Shown here piece after piece: positions 12,159 to 22,569 of a DNA stretch of 64,000 nt (position 1 is the first letter of the stretch; the number at the start of each line of letters is the position of its first letter). The stretch is from Bursaphelenchus xylophilus (taxonomy: Eukaryota > Nematoda > Chromadorea > Rhabditida > Aphelenchoididae): positions 3,224,001 through 3,288,000 of the forward strand of contig CAJFCV020000002.1 of NCBI GenBank assembly GCA_904066235.2, written 5' to 3'. Below the pieces are notes generated by a model. It was given only the letters and a program-made list of their open reading frames with translations. It made no database searches and was not told the DNA's origin. The position numbers and the translations under genes were made by a program.

Positions 12159-12444
12159 TAAGTTTTCTTGAACTTATGGGCAATTTGAACATTGATTAGA
12201 GTTATCAGATGAAAAAACAACTATAAACACAGGATCTTTAATTTTTTTTCTATTCATAAACCGCTTGAAAAGATAACATGTCTCCGTTAAATTTCAAGCA
12301 TCAACATTGAGATAGCAACCTAAAAACGGGGTAAAACAAAAGAAGGTTGGGCTAAATTTCAATTGATAAACAGTTGTCTTTGTGCAGTTATTATCACAGG
12401 CTTGACCCATTCACCTTGTTTCGAGCATTCATTACACTTCGAGA

Positions 12445-14927
12445 ATGACCTCCAAAGCTTTTGTAACGCTCAGCAATGGGCTCAAGATGCCCAGCTTGGG
12501 CCTGGGATCGTGGCAGGCGAGTGTTTTATTTTATACCAGTTTGTCGGGAAAATAATGTGAATTTGTCGCAACAAAATGTCTCGTCACAGTTCCGCACAGG
12601 GCGTCGCGACACTTGCGGGCAACCACTTTGCGGGCAACCAGTTTGCCGGCAAATTTTTTGCGGGCAACCGACACTTGCGGGCAGCCGACATTTGCGGGCA
12701 ACCGGCACCTGAGGGTTACAGGGTGAAGGTGGAAATATTACTGCGATATTTTGGAAATTTGCTGACATTTGCGGGCAGCCGACACTTGCGGGCAGCCGAC
12801 ATTTGCGGAAAACAGGAAAAAACAATCACACAGACGGTATAGGAACTTTTGGAACTGTAGCCCGCAAATGTCGGTTTCCCGCAAGTATTGCCTGCCCGCA
12901 AATGTCGGAAAATTTCCAAAATATCGAAGTAATTTTTCCACCTCCACCTTGTTATCCTCAAGTGCCGGTTGCCCGCAAATGTCGGCTGCCCGCAAATGTT
13001 CCAGGCTGCCCGCAACTGTCGACCCTGCCCGCAAATGTCCCAGCCTGCCCGCAAATTCCGGTGCTGGCCGCAAATGTCGGCTGCCCGCAAAGTGGCTGCC
13101 CGCAAAAGATTTGCCCGCAAACTGGACGCCCGCAAAGTGGTTGCCCGTAAGTGTGCGCCCGCCCCGCACAGACGCTGCGGCTGACTATCGCAAACCAATA
13201 ACGTGCGATTTCAAGGCCTTATCCACATTATTTCTCCGACAGAATGATATCAGTCGTGCCATAAAGACCGTAGAATTTTGTGCAATTTACGAAAATACTA
13301 TCGGTCTGTCGGGAAAATATTGCGGGCCCTGTGGCGTCGAAAATCACATTGCCGCCGAATAAATGGACTGTGCCGCGGGAAATCAAATTGCTTTCGCTTC
13401 AGCGATCGGCACAACGACGTTGTGACCATTATTTTCCCGACAGACTGATACTACTTTCGTCAATCAAACCCACGAAATTTTCATTATTGTTTGAGGGTCC
13501 TCATAAACAATACAAAACAAAACTCTTCGAATTTCAGTCCAACGCCGGCGAGGTTGGTGCTGCAGTGAAATTGGCTCTGGATGCCGGCTACAAGCACATA
13601 GACACGGCTGCCATGTACCAGAACGAAGAGGAGATTGGGGGTGCACTTCAGGAATATTTCCAAGCCGGGAAGCTACAGAGACAAGATGTTTTCATCACCT
13701 CCAAAGTAAGGCTTATACAAGGGAAGACTTCCATCGGAGAACTTCCCCTGTTAAATGAATATAAATTACCTTCTTCATATTTAGTTGTGGTGCTCTCACA
13801 ACCGTCCAGAACATGTTGAGGGCGCGCTGAAAGACTCCCTGAAGAAGCTGAAAACCGACTACGTTGACCTCTACCTCATCCATCAGCCTGTCACTTTTAA
13901 CGTAACTTTTTTGTTGCATTGTGTTCACAAAAACTTTTAAAGCTGTATAAGATAGCTATGGTACATGTTTTAGCCTGAAATGACCGAACAAGATCGATCT
14001 GTGACCGTTGAGGACACCTGGCAGGGGATCGCCGGCGTCTACAAACAAGGCCTGACGAGGGCGGTTGGAGTCTCCAATTTCAACGAAGAGCAGATTGAGC
14101 GGATTCTCAAGTCGAGTGATGTTGCTGTTCACAGCTCACAAGTCGAACTTCATCTTTATTTCCAACAGAAGACGCATGTTGAGTTCTGTAAGAAGCATAG
14201 CATCGCGGTCACCGCGTATGCTCCAATCGGATCTCCTGGACGGTTGAATTTCGTCCTCCCGAATGGACGGTAAGAAGATATTATCAGTCTGCTGCGAAGA
14301 TAATGTGGATTCGTCTTTGAAATCGCGGGTCCATCGCTTCGCGGCGGCCGGCCGCTGCCGGAATTTTTGACGCGACGAGACGAGAAGCTTTGCAGCGACA
14401 AATCCACATTATTTTCCCGACAGATTGATATCAGATATGTTATCGGTCTGTCCGAAAAATAATAAACACAATGTCGCTGCGCCGTTTCCGTAGCTGAAAG
14501 CAATTTGATTTTGCCGCGAAACAATTATTTTTCTCGGCGGCAATGCCATTTTCGATACGACAGAGTGTTCATTATTTTCTCGGCAGACTGATATCATAAC
14601 ACCGTGTAATTTTGTTGTAACAGGCTTATGGAATGGCCAGTGGCTGAGCAGCCGATGGCAAACCAAGAAGTTCTGAAGTTGGCCAAGAAGTACAACAAGA
14701 GCCCCGCTCAGATCTTGCTTCGCCACCTTCTCCAGAACAATATTGCCGTGATTCCGAAGAGTGTGACGCCGAAAAGGATCCAAGAAAATGCCCAAATCTT
14801 TGACTTCGAATTGACCGTCGACGAGGTTAAGACCCTCAACTCTCAGCCGCAGGGCAGTCGCTTCTTCCTCATGGACTTCATGGCCGGTCATCCGGAGGAC
14901 CCATGGAAGTCGGAGCGGCCTCAATAG
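12445..14927 (+). CDS. Aldo-keto reductase, five exons
   Basis: A cytosolic NAD(P)H-dependent reductase of carbonyl compounds; the substrate is not predictable. Exons: 12445-12516, 13538-13705, 13785-13901, 13974-14269 and 14624-14927, joining in phase to 318 residues, the usual family length. The N-terminus has [16 protein letters not shown], the standard first strand. The four catalytic residues are present at family spacing: Asp46 (HIDTAAMY), Tyr51, Lys80 (FITSK) and His113 (LIHQP). [14 protein letters not shown] and [14 protein letters not shown], the cofactor-binding region, follow. Intron 1 uses a GC donor (CAG|GCGAGT) and is 1 kb long because of three nested or adjacent elements. Intron 4 holds two MITEs. 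Poly(A) signals follow at 15036 and 15051. The gene is convergent with the membrane-protein gene on the other strand, the two stop codons being under 180 bp apart. Confidence 0.93.
12536..13248. repeat. MITE, type 2, carrying a nested insertion
   Basis: Ends CAGTTTGTCGGGAAAATAAT and TTTCTCCGACAGAATGA. The left interior ATTTGTCGCAACAAAATGTC is type 2. The copy is opened by the element at 12600-13163. The whole lies in intron 1 of the aldo-keto reductase. Confidence 0.8.
12600..13163. mobile_element. Non-autonomous element with 8 bp target duplication and GCGGGCA repeats
   Basis: The element starts GGCGTCGCGACACTTGCGGG and ends with the diverged inverse. It is flanked on both sides by the identical octamer CCGCACAG (12592-12599 and 13164-13171). 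An 8 bp duplication is the hallmark of the hAT superfamily. Both halves are tandem arrays of TTGCGGGCAACC-like units, about a dozen on each side in opposite orientation around a short centre, so transcripts would form a strong hairpin. No transposase is encoded. Several long open frames here are by-products of the periodic repeat. Confidence 0.85.
13301..13448. repeat. MITE, type 1 interior
   Basis: Ends TCGGTCTGTCGGGAAAATAT and TTTTCCCGACAGACTGA. It lies in intron 1 of the aldo-keto reductase, about 90 bp before exon 2. Confidence 0.8.
14284..14428. repeat. MITE, type 2 interior
   Basis: Ends TCAGTCTGCTGCGAAGATAA and TTTTCCCGACAGATTGA, with subterminal ATGTGGATTCG and CGACAAATCCACATTA. It lies in intron 4 of the aldo-keto reductase, starting about 15 bp after the donor. 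Confidence 0.8.
14443..14591. repeat. MITE, type 1 interior
   Basis: Ends TCGGTCTGTCCGAAAAATAA and TTTTCTCGGCAGACTGA. It follows the type 2 copy by 14 bp in the same intron. Confidence 0.8.
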
Positions 14928-15035
14928 TTATAAAATTGATATCATCTTCATGTTTTTGTACTTTAATTTCGTGAAATTTGAATAGAATATTGACCCCATA
15001 GAAGCACTTTTCTTGTAACAAAAAAAATGTAAATT

Positions 15036-15056
15036 AATAAAATTCGAATAAATAAA
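15036..15056 (+). terminator. Poly(A) signals of the aldo-keto reductase
   Basis: Two AATAAA hexamers at 15036-15041 and 15051-15056, about 110 bp after the stop. On the other strand an AATAAA (plus-strand TTTATT, 15082-15087) serves the convergent gene, so the two 3' ends nearly overlap. Confidence 0.6.
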
Positions 15057-15104
15057 GATTTCAGCAGTCTAGTATACAGAATTTATTGCAAATATCCAAC
15101 GGAA

Positions 15105-17142
15105 TCACAGCGAAACCTCATCATTATCCTTCTTCTTTTTTGTTTTTTGACTCTTCTTCGCGCTTGACGCGTTCCCAGCGAAGAGCGAGGATTCCAGGTT
15201 GAACTCCACGTCGGTTTCGTTGGTTTCCACGTTGTTTTGAGAGGCCTGAAAAGGTGAAAACTTTCAAATCATACAAATACTTTTTTATGAGAAAAAAATT
15301 TTCCAAAAAAACGGCCAAAAAAAATCTCCCAAGAAGCGGCCAAAAAAAATTTGCCCAAGAAAAACACCGTAATTTCCCGCTTACCGGCACCACCGTCTCC
15401 GGTATGATCCGATCCTCGTAGGATTCGGCGGATTTGGCCAACCCGGATCGTGGAGTTTTGTGTCGTGAGACGGGCGGCAGCACCTTGCGACGAATACATG
15501 CGAAGAGCGCGAATGGAAGAATCGTCGGGATAATCGGCTGAAAAAAAGAGATCAAAAAGGTGTTCAGGAGGACCTACAATAAACAAGCAATAGAGCAGCG
15601 TTTCCATCGTTCCGAAGTGGGGCGGATAGACCGGTCGGCGGTTGGCAAACTGGAGAAGTGGGAAGATTGGTTGATCTTGCGCACAGCGTTCTGTACTTTT
15701 TTGGAATGATTCCGACACCGATTTTTCCGAATTTTTCTAAAATAGCCCGCATTTACGCGGGTGTCGCGAGGGAATACTGTAAGATTGACGTGCAAAATTT
15801 GCAGTGCTTGTAGAGTAAAGAAAGATCTTTCCAACGATACAACTTACGTAAATTAATATGGAAAAAGAAATTTGTAATCAACGCTGAAAAATGACCGACT
15901 TTGGATTTTCGGCGCTAAAGATTGCCCTTAGGCAGATCTTTTAGAAGAAGTGGATGGTACCACCTTATGCAGAATTTAATTCTCTACAACACATCCAAAA
16001 ATTACGAAATTTTACTGCTTTTCCGTCGAATTATGCCTCAAAAATGCAATTTTTGCACTTGTTTTACCAATATTTTAAAAATATTTGCACTTTAAGGGCA
16101 TTATTACAAAAACAGAGTCGTACATATTGAAGCTTGCATGCTAACTGACCGTTCTGTTTAATTTTACCCTGTCATGTTTCTCCATCTTCAAGAACAACGG
16201 AGCTAAAGTTTGGTGCTTGGACCCAGCATAAAAATGCCCTAAGGGCGAATTTCAAAGATGCCATAGTGCCACTGGACGTAAAATAAGCGTTCAAACAGCC
16301 ATGCTCAAAAGGCAACGATTCATTTCCTTCTTCTGTCACTGCTCCAAGAAATCCATGCAACATCATGAACGCGTAAATGTGTTCATGAGGCCACCGATGT
16401 TTCAAACTATTCCGGAAACTCCCGACGTTGATTTTTTCGTCAAATTCGGCGTACCTGTAGTACAAAAAATTCTATGTTCAGTGGCACTATCGCATTTTTG
16501 AAATTCGCCCTTAGGGCATTTTTATGCTGGGTCCAAACACCAAACTTTAGCTCTGTTGTTCTTGAAGATGGAGAAACATGACAGGGTAAAATTAAACAGT
16601 ACGGTCAGTTAGCATGCAAGCTTCAATATGTACGACTCTGTTTTTGTAATAATGCCCTTAAAGTGCAAATATTTTAAAAATATTGGTAAAACTAGTGCAA
16701 AAATTGCATTTTTGAGGCATAATTCGACGGAAAAGCAGTAAAATTTCGTAATTTTTGGATATGTTGTAGAGAATTAAATTCTGCATAAGGTGGTACCATC
16801 CACTTCTTCTAAAAGATCTGCCTAAGGGCAATCTTTAGCGCCGAAAATCCAAAGTCGGTCATTTTTCAGCGTTGATTACAAATTTCTTTTTCCATATTAA
16901 TTTACGTAAGTTGTATCGTTGGAAAGATCTTTCTTTACTCTACAAGCACTGCAAATTTTGCACGTCAATCTTACAGTATTCCCTCGCGACACCCGCGTAA
17001 ATGCGGGCTATTTTAGAAAAATTCGGAAAAATCGGTGTCGGAATCATTCCAAAAAAGTACAGAACGCTGTGTTGCGTACATAGACAAAATTCCCAAGGAT
17101 TTAGAGTATTGGTTGAAATTTGCATAAACAAAATTTTGTAAG
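15105..17142 (-). pseudogene. 3' exons of a membrane-protein gene, one exon split by a palindromic element
   Basis: Family not recognised. Reading down the minus strand, one exon runs 17142-17077 and, after the inserted palindrome and one duplicated target, continues 15681-15578; then exons 15537-15385 and 15245-15105 follow. All junctions are in phase. Removing the insertion joins NTLNPWEFCLCTQ to DQPIFPLLQFANRRPVYPPH without a break. The next part is hydrophobic (METLLYCLFIPIIPTILPFA), probably membrane-spanning, followed by basic CIRRK and a hydrophilic tail ending in a lysine-rich stretch (KKSQKTKKKKDNDEVSL). The left splice acceptor, TTTTATAG, is weak. The inserted element brings stop codons, so the allele is probably inactive unless the insertion is spliced out or polymorphic. 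Upstream exons were not found before the mariner element. A decayed paralogue lies at 8217-11745. Confidence 0.65.
15682..17071. mobile_element. 1.39 kb palindromic element with CAC termini and 5 bp target duplication
   Basis: Near-perfect inverted arms (about 15682-16273 and 16479-17071) enclose a centre of about 205 bp. Both ends begin CACAGCGTTCTGTACTTTTT. The pentamer TTGCG lies directly outside each end (15677-15681 and 17072-17076). Excising the element plus one TTGCG restores an open exon, which fixes the boundaries independently. No transposase was recognised. A 5 bp duplication with CAC-starting ends is characteristic of the Transib group; that assignment is an inference from ends alone. 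Confidence 0.88.
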
Positions 17143-17197
17143 CTATAAAATGACGATCATCCAGCGTTTTTGCAAATCATGTCAAATGGCAAAAAAT

Positions 17198-17328
17198 GAG
17201 TCACGAGCCAAAATCGATCGTGTCGCTGAAGTAAAAGGAAATTTGATTTTGCCGCGACACACTGCAGTTTCTCGGCATCGATGAGATTTTCGATGCGACA
17301 GAAGGCTCATTATTTTCCCGGCAGACGG
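17198..17328. repeat. MITE, type 1, left end missing
   Basis: The interior TCGTGTCGCTGAAGTAAAAG and right end TTTTCCCGGCAGACGG are clear; the left terminus is lost. Confidence 0.6.
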
Positions 17329-17413
17329 AAAGATCCCCCATTGCAGAAACGACCGCGTTTTTTAGGTCGAAAGTTGGCAAAAATGGGACACTTTTCTTGC
17401 CATTTTTTATATA

Positions 17414-18617
17414 TTAGGTTGATTCAAAAGTTTTTCCACATTTTTTTGAGACTTTTCAAAATAAAATTTCTGGAGCCTGATTGAATGTACGTTAAAACTG
17501 AAAGCATAGATGTATGGGGCAGACCATTGCAAAATTTTTGATTCGTAGCATTTTATTTTCTACAAGCTTCCTTTCAGAATATTTCAAAAATACTAAAAAT
17601 TTCTCCGTTTGCGTCATGGTGAATATCCCGGGCCCTAGCAATTTTCCAGCCCACTAAAAAGTCTCCGGTTTTGGGTTATTCGTACTGGGGATGGCTGTAG
17701 TTTCTTCTGAATTTATTGCTCTACTTATATCTACACTGACGTTTTTTGTAGCATCCCATAAAGTTGGCCGAAGAGCCGAGCTACCGATCAAAAGCAGATT
17801 TTTAAAAATTTTTTGAAAGGGGTTAGACTTTTTTGACTCGGCTGCCATTCAGGTTGTACAAAGACAGTATGCTGATAATACATTCAAAAAGTCACCAACT
17901 GAAATTGCCTTATAAGGTAGAAAAGCAGCATAAACTGCACTTTTAGACGATTTTTGTAATTTTTTTACTGGTATGGCAAGAGGACCTTCAGCTTAGCGCG
18001 TCTAGCAACTGATAGTGTATGTTAAGTAGGATCAATTATTTATTAAATAACTAGGATACCGGGCGAGAGTAATGAACAGAAAACGTTTTTGTAAAAATCC
18101 CCTAAATTTCGTAAAATATTGGTAGATTAGAAAGATTCGATTTTTCTGCCGCATAGCTAAAGCTAGCGCGAATGTTTAGCATTGGCGTTGTAGTGCTACT
18201 CATACACTACAATAACAGAAAGCGTTATCTCTCAGTGCTTCTAATAGCTGCGTCTACAGGGTCTACTTTTGCCAGACCCTAATTTTTGATTTTTCGCACT
18301 AAAAATTTTTCGACTAGCCCTATAGCAAATTGTCCTCGATGCCATAGAGATTACATACAGGCATACCATATTCTAGAATATTAAGAAGATACAGTCACTC
18401 TAGACGTAACGCCGGCGGTTTACTTTTTCTACCTTCGAGTAGTTAAGGTTTAACACGGCGCTACTACTACAAATTGCTAAGTTGTAAAAAGTTATTAATC
18501 TACTATAATCTACAAACAGCCCTCTTTCTAACAAGATATATATCAGGCCCACTGGCTTTGGTCTAAATTTTTAAAAATTTTTTAAAGACATGTGGAAAAA
18601 CTTTTGAATCAACCTAA
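17414..18617. mobile_element. Mariner-type element without recognisable transposase
   Basis: Inverted termini TTAGGTTGATTCAAAAGTTT at both ends, continuing with TTCCACAT, each preceded by TA within TATA. The end sequence is of the mariner type (TTAGGTTG start) and the 1.2 kb length fits. The interior has no recognisable mariner transposase and many stops in all frames, so it is either very decayed or filled with other sequence. Confidence 0.8.
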
Positions 18618-18989
18618 TATATACTTGTGTGTAGTGTTTTACCAAGATACTTTTTCCACACGAAACTGGCAAAGATATGCAAAGATCATTCAATATCTTT
18701 AATTTCCTTTTGTCGCTGATTTAACCTTCAGGTCAAAGATGAAAGTGTTTCTTGTGTCAAAAGTCAAGTTGAATTCCTCGAAAGTGCATGTAATTAATTT
18801 ACTGTCTTATTGACCAATGTCAACTTTTTTTATTTTGTCACGTCGACTCTTCTTTTCTTGTAAACAGGAAGAGGAAGAAATGCGGTGGAACCAAACTGCT
18901 GTCCTTCTTGGAATGGCAAGTTTTTTTAAACCTTTTTTGAAGAATTCACCGTATCGCGGGGGTGGATTTATGCCGTTGAACTTGTATTT

Positions 18990-19158
18990 CTCTGTCGGGA
19001 AAATAATGTGGATTTGTCGCAGCAAAAATTTTTTTATGTCTCAAAGACTTATGTCTCAAGACTGAAGTCGCAGTCGCGCACCAAGTCTCCAGCCATCGCA
19101 AACCGGTGATTGGTAATTTCAAAGCGCTACAAATCCACATTATTTTCCCGACAGACGG
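18990..19158. repeat. MITE, type 2 interior
   Basis: Left TCTGTCGGGAAAATAATGTG, right CACATTATTTTCCCGACAGA; subterminal GATTTGTCGCAGCAAA and GCTACAAATCCACA. It lies just downstream of the S28 peptidase gene. Confidence 0.8.
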
Positions 19159-19192
19159 ATAAAAATTCGAAAAACCCCCTTTATTCCACACT

Positions 19193-22100
19193 TTACAATA
19201 GCAAAAAAGCGATAATGAATGCCAAAATTAAATTAACTTTAATTTTTGCAGCATCTTCCGTCTTCATCCATCGCCTAATGTTCTCTTTGTAGATGTGTCG
19301 AGCCGCCACCACATCAGACAGACTTCCTCTTCGAAAGTCGAAGCAATGAGAGCCATTTCGGATGGTGATGAAGCTGACCGATTCATCCAGCGCGCTCGTT
19401 AAGCCGAGCACACTGAAAGGATCGTACTCGGCGTTGGTGACGACAATGTTCGTTCCGTTATACGGCTGATCCTGTTCGTAATATTCGCGGGTTTTCCGCA
19501 CGTTGGCTCCGATTTGCTCGTAAGTGAATTCGGGTCCAAAATGGCTTGAACAGAGTCTAAATTACGGTATGGGAGTGATTCGATTTTCCTCGACGAGTCC
19601 TTATCAGTCTGTCGGGGAAATAATGTGGATTCGTCGCGGTTGGAATCGTCCGTCATCGCTTTTTGACGGCTAGCCGTAGTTGGAAATTTGATGCGACTGC
19701 GCCCTTTTTTTGATGAAGCAAAAAAACTTGCTACTACCGCCAGTATTTTCCCGACAGACCGATAACAGGGTAGAATTTATCGGGGAAGCAGTCAAAGTGC
19801 AACGCTCAGATTTTGATGAAACTTGGCAGAAAAGTATATAATTTTTTTCTAAAGCACATGTGAGGCTCCTAGCTCGCGCGTTGCAGGTTAAAGAGTCTGA
19901 TTCTTGGCCATATCTCTGCCAGTTTCATGCGGAAAATTTTGCTTTTTTTTTTGTGGAAATTTTTATCTCTACGGTAGAAAAAGGCCTGCAATTATAATAT
20001 TTATGCCAAAATTTGTAAAATCTTCTCATATTTAACCCGAGCTTTGACCTAAAAATTCCGGTGGTTCCTGCAAAGCGCGAGCTAGGAGTCTGCCATTTGT
20101 CTTGGAGAAAATCCTATAAGCTTGCGTCAAGTTTCATCAAAATCTGGGCGTCGCACAATGGACCCCGCTGTTGCTAAATCAACGTACTGCTGGAAGACCA
20201 CCTTGACGTCGTAGATTCCACTGACGTAGCTGCCTTCAAAGTCTGGGGAATAGAAGAGTCCGAGCTCGTTGCAAACTTGCCACATCCACGAGCCCCAAGC
20301 TTTGTCTTCGATTGGGTCGGCGAGCCCAATAAAACGACTGGCCAACTCCTCAAGCGGATTGGGAGTGGAGACGTTGAAAAACTTGCACTAGAAAGAAAAA
20401 ATGCACTGAAGCCACGAAACAAGTCTATGCACTTTATGAAAATACCATAGTAATATCCGCTTACGATTCCATCCACATCAATTTGAATTTGCCCGTATGC
20501 GTCCATTACAATCTCGTAAGCGAATAGATGCCGCTCTCTTTTGTTGTTAAGATCATAATGGGTTAGATTTGGGTAGAGTTCGAATAAGCGCTCGGATTTT
20601 ACATCATTCAGAAGAGATTTAAGCTCAGCGAAAGCAGCTTTGAGGTGTTTGGCGCATTCGGGATTGCGCTTTTCGTAGCCATGCTGAGCCAGCTGCATGT
20701 AACCTGATATAAACATGAGTTAACGTAAAGCCGTCAATTCTCACCCGTAAAGTTTAACACTACATTCACAGGGCCGGCGGAGCTAATGGCACCGATTGAC
20801 AGCTCAGGGAAACGCTGCCGAAACCAGATAGTCAGCATTCCTGGAAAGAGCAACGGGTGTTACTAGATGAATAGCAAGCTCAAGCTACCTGCATACGATC
20901 CTCCCAAAATCAGCCATTTGGGTGCCTGAGTATCCAGCTTTTTATTCATCTCCAAGATGAAGTGGCGGTAATCTTCTAGGGCTTGCTGCGTCGACATGTA
21001 TTTGAAGTCGTCTTTTGTAACCGGGTACCTAAAACAGCTTCCAGATAGAGGGCACTCTTCAACTTGGGTTTTCGTCACAGATGGGGGAACCGAGAAGTCT
21101 TTTGACTTCGTCCATGAGCTAGCTGGATACCCCAAGAAGGTTGTAGAAAGCGCCTAAGGGGCCTGGCAAAGCCATTGGATGATCGGCGGACGCTCGACAA
21201 AGGATCGGCGGAGACTTAGCGAAAACTTACAATACGTCCACTTTTTCTAATCTTAGCTATTACTAACGTTAGTCTTCTTATCTGCCCTGAGTTATAGTAA
21301 CAAGTAAAAGAGAAAAATTTCGAAACAACGAAGATGCCTAACTTTTGTCCAGACATTATTGATGCGAGTACATGCAACGTACCTCAAAAAAGGTGATAAG
21401 CAATCCTGGGACCCGGTCAATCTTGTTATTTATACAAACTAAGCCTTCTGCTAGCCTCTCCCGTGCGTACAACGACAAACTGACGCGATCCAAAATATCA
21501 CTTACTCAAAATGTCGCTGACCGGAACTTTAGTTTTCTTTTGGCCGCAATAGAGCGTGCTCTCCCCGTTTTGCGTGGTCTCTCGGGCGCAAAGATCTTCT
21601 CTGCGCCTGCAACTCGCAGCTAAGATATCCAGTAATTAATATGAGGCATAGTCTTGGATGGGCGCTAAATTTAGCCAAAATCTGTGCGTCGCACTTGTCA
21701 CACTCAAATCAGAAGCCCTTACTGAACCGGGTAGCTCTGATGGTAATACCGGTGTTCTATTTCATATATGTTAGCGTCAAATTCCTTGTGGAGATCGTCG
21801 CTTAGCCTCGGATACAGAGGATTGGGGTCTTTCGGAAGATTCCGGATATAATCTTCGACTGGCAAATGCCGATTTGGGTCCTGGCCTTCTACTTCGTTCA
21901 TGCTTTCCGAGAGGATATGCAGAATGTTCAATTCGGAGGCTCCATAGTGCGTTTGGTTGTAGTACTAAAAATAAATCGCGTTATTTTAGGGCACTCAAGT
22001 TGTTACATATTTTTAGTCATAAATGTGCTGGGCGCGACAATTAAGCGGTCGAATTTGAATTGGCCATAACTTTTTAGGTTCGAGGCCAAAAGTCAAGGTC

Positions 22101-22569
22101 CTTGTTTTACCTAAAACCTCAGAAACTCCCGTTTTGTTTTGTGTCCTATATGCTATACATATTTAACAATCTGTCGGGAAAATTATGAGCACAATGCCGC
22201 CGCGTCGCTGAATTGAAACGCAATTTGATTTTGTCGCGAAAATTGAGAAATCGGATTCTTTTTTGTACTTGTTTAACTTACATGAAAAAAGGTGCGTGTA
22301 CTGTTCGCATCAAAGTTGTCGACATTAGCAATGAAGAATGTCCCTTTTTCGTCATGTCCAAATTTGTCGTTGATTGGAATGTCTCCGCCGTAGACCTATA
22401 TAATGGAAACATAATCGTGATTCATATATTGTCAAGGGTAGACATGACATTCGGGCGATAACGTTTTCAGGAGCCTATGGCGGTGGCCGGGCCGGCCCCA
22501 AAGCCGTGTCTATTTAAGAGTAGAACTTACCTTTACTACCAAGACCAGTAAAAACAGTTTTAAATTCAT
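19193..22569 (-). CDS. S28-family serine carboxypeptidase (prolyl carboxypeptidase-like), eight exons
   Basis: A secreted or lysosomal peptidase that removes C-terminal residues after proline in characterised relatives. Exons from the 5' end: 22569-22531, 22395-22282, 21964-21723, 21028-20889, 20840-20745, 20703-20465, 20387-20164 and 19556-19193; phases agree throughout and give 485 residues, normal for the family. It begins MNLKLFLLVLVVK, a signal peptide. IANVDNFDANSTRTFFHYYY corresponds to the family's N-terminal segment and IEHRYYHQSYP to the HRYYG block. The catalytic triad is Ser176 in LGGSYAGML, Asp410 in NAEYDPFS and His435 in NGSHCFDFR. The C-terminus ends in a hydrophobic run, possibly a membrane anchor. 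One donor, GG|GTCCAT at 20163, is poor and lies beside a repeat insertion. Introns carry three MITE-type pieces. The closest alternative, a lysosomal Pro-X peptidase versus a DPP7-like enzyme, cannot be decided here. Confidence 0.9.
19604..19762. repeat. MITE, type 2 interior
   Basis: Ends TCAGTCTGTCGGGGAAATAA and TTTTCCCGACAGACCGA, with ATGTGGATTCGTCGC on the left. It lies in the last intron of the S28 peptidase gene. Confidence 0.75.
19797..20158. repeat. Element with GACGCTCAGATTTT-type inverted ends
   Basis: The left end reads AGTGCAACGCTCAGATTTTG and the right end is its inverse with small differences; ATGAAACTTG follows on both. The interior mentions GCAAAGCGCGAGCTAGGAG, shared with copies elsewhere. 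It lies in the last intron of the S28 gene with its right end about 5 bp from the donor. Confidence 0.7.
22169..22245. repeat. MITE, type 1, left half only
   Basis: TCTGTCGGGAAAATTATGAG followed by GTCGCTGAATTGAAACG; the right half is missing. It lies in intron 2 of the S28 gene. Confidence 0.7.

Noticed and set aside
12576..13362. Several long overlapping open frames on both strands, rich in Arg, Cys and Pro
   Set aside because: They arise from the periodic TTGCGGGCAACC arrays of a transposable element, change register with the repeat unit, and sit in an intron.
18870..18915. Possible plus-strand exon EEEEMRWNQTAVLLGM between AACAG and GCAAGT
   Set aside because: Only 15 codons with a GC donor and no partner exons; could be chance.
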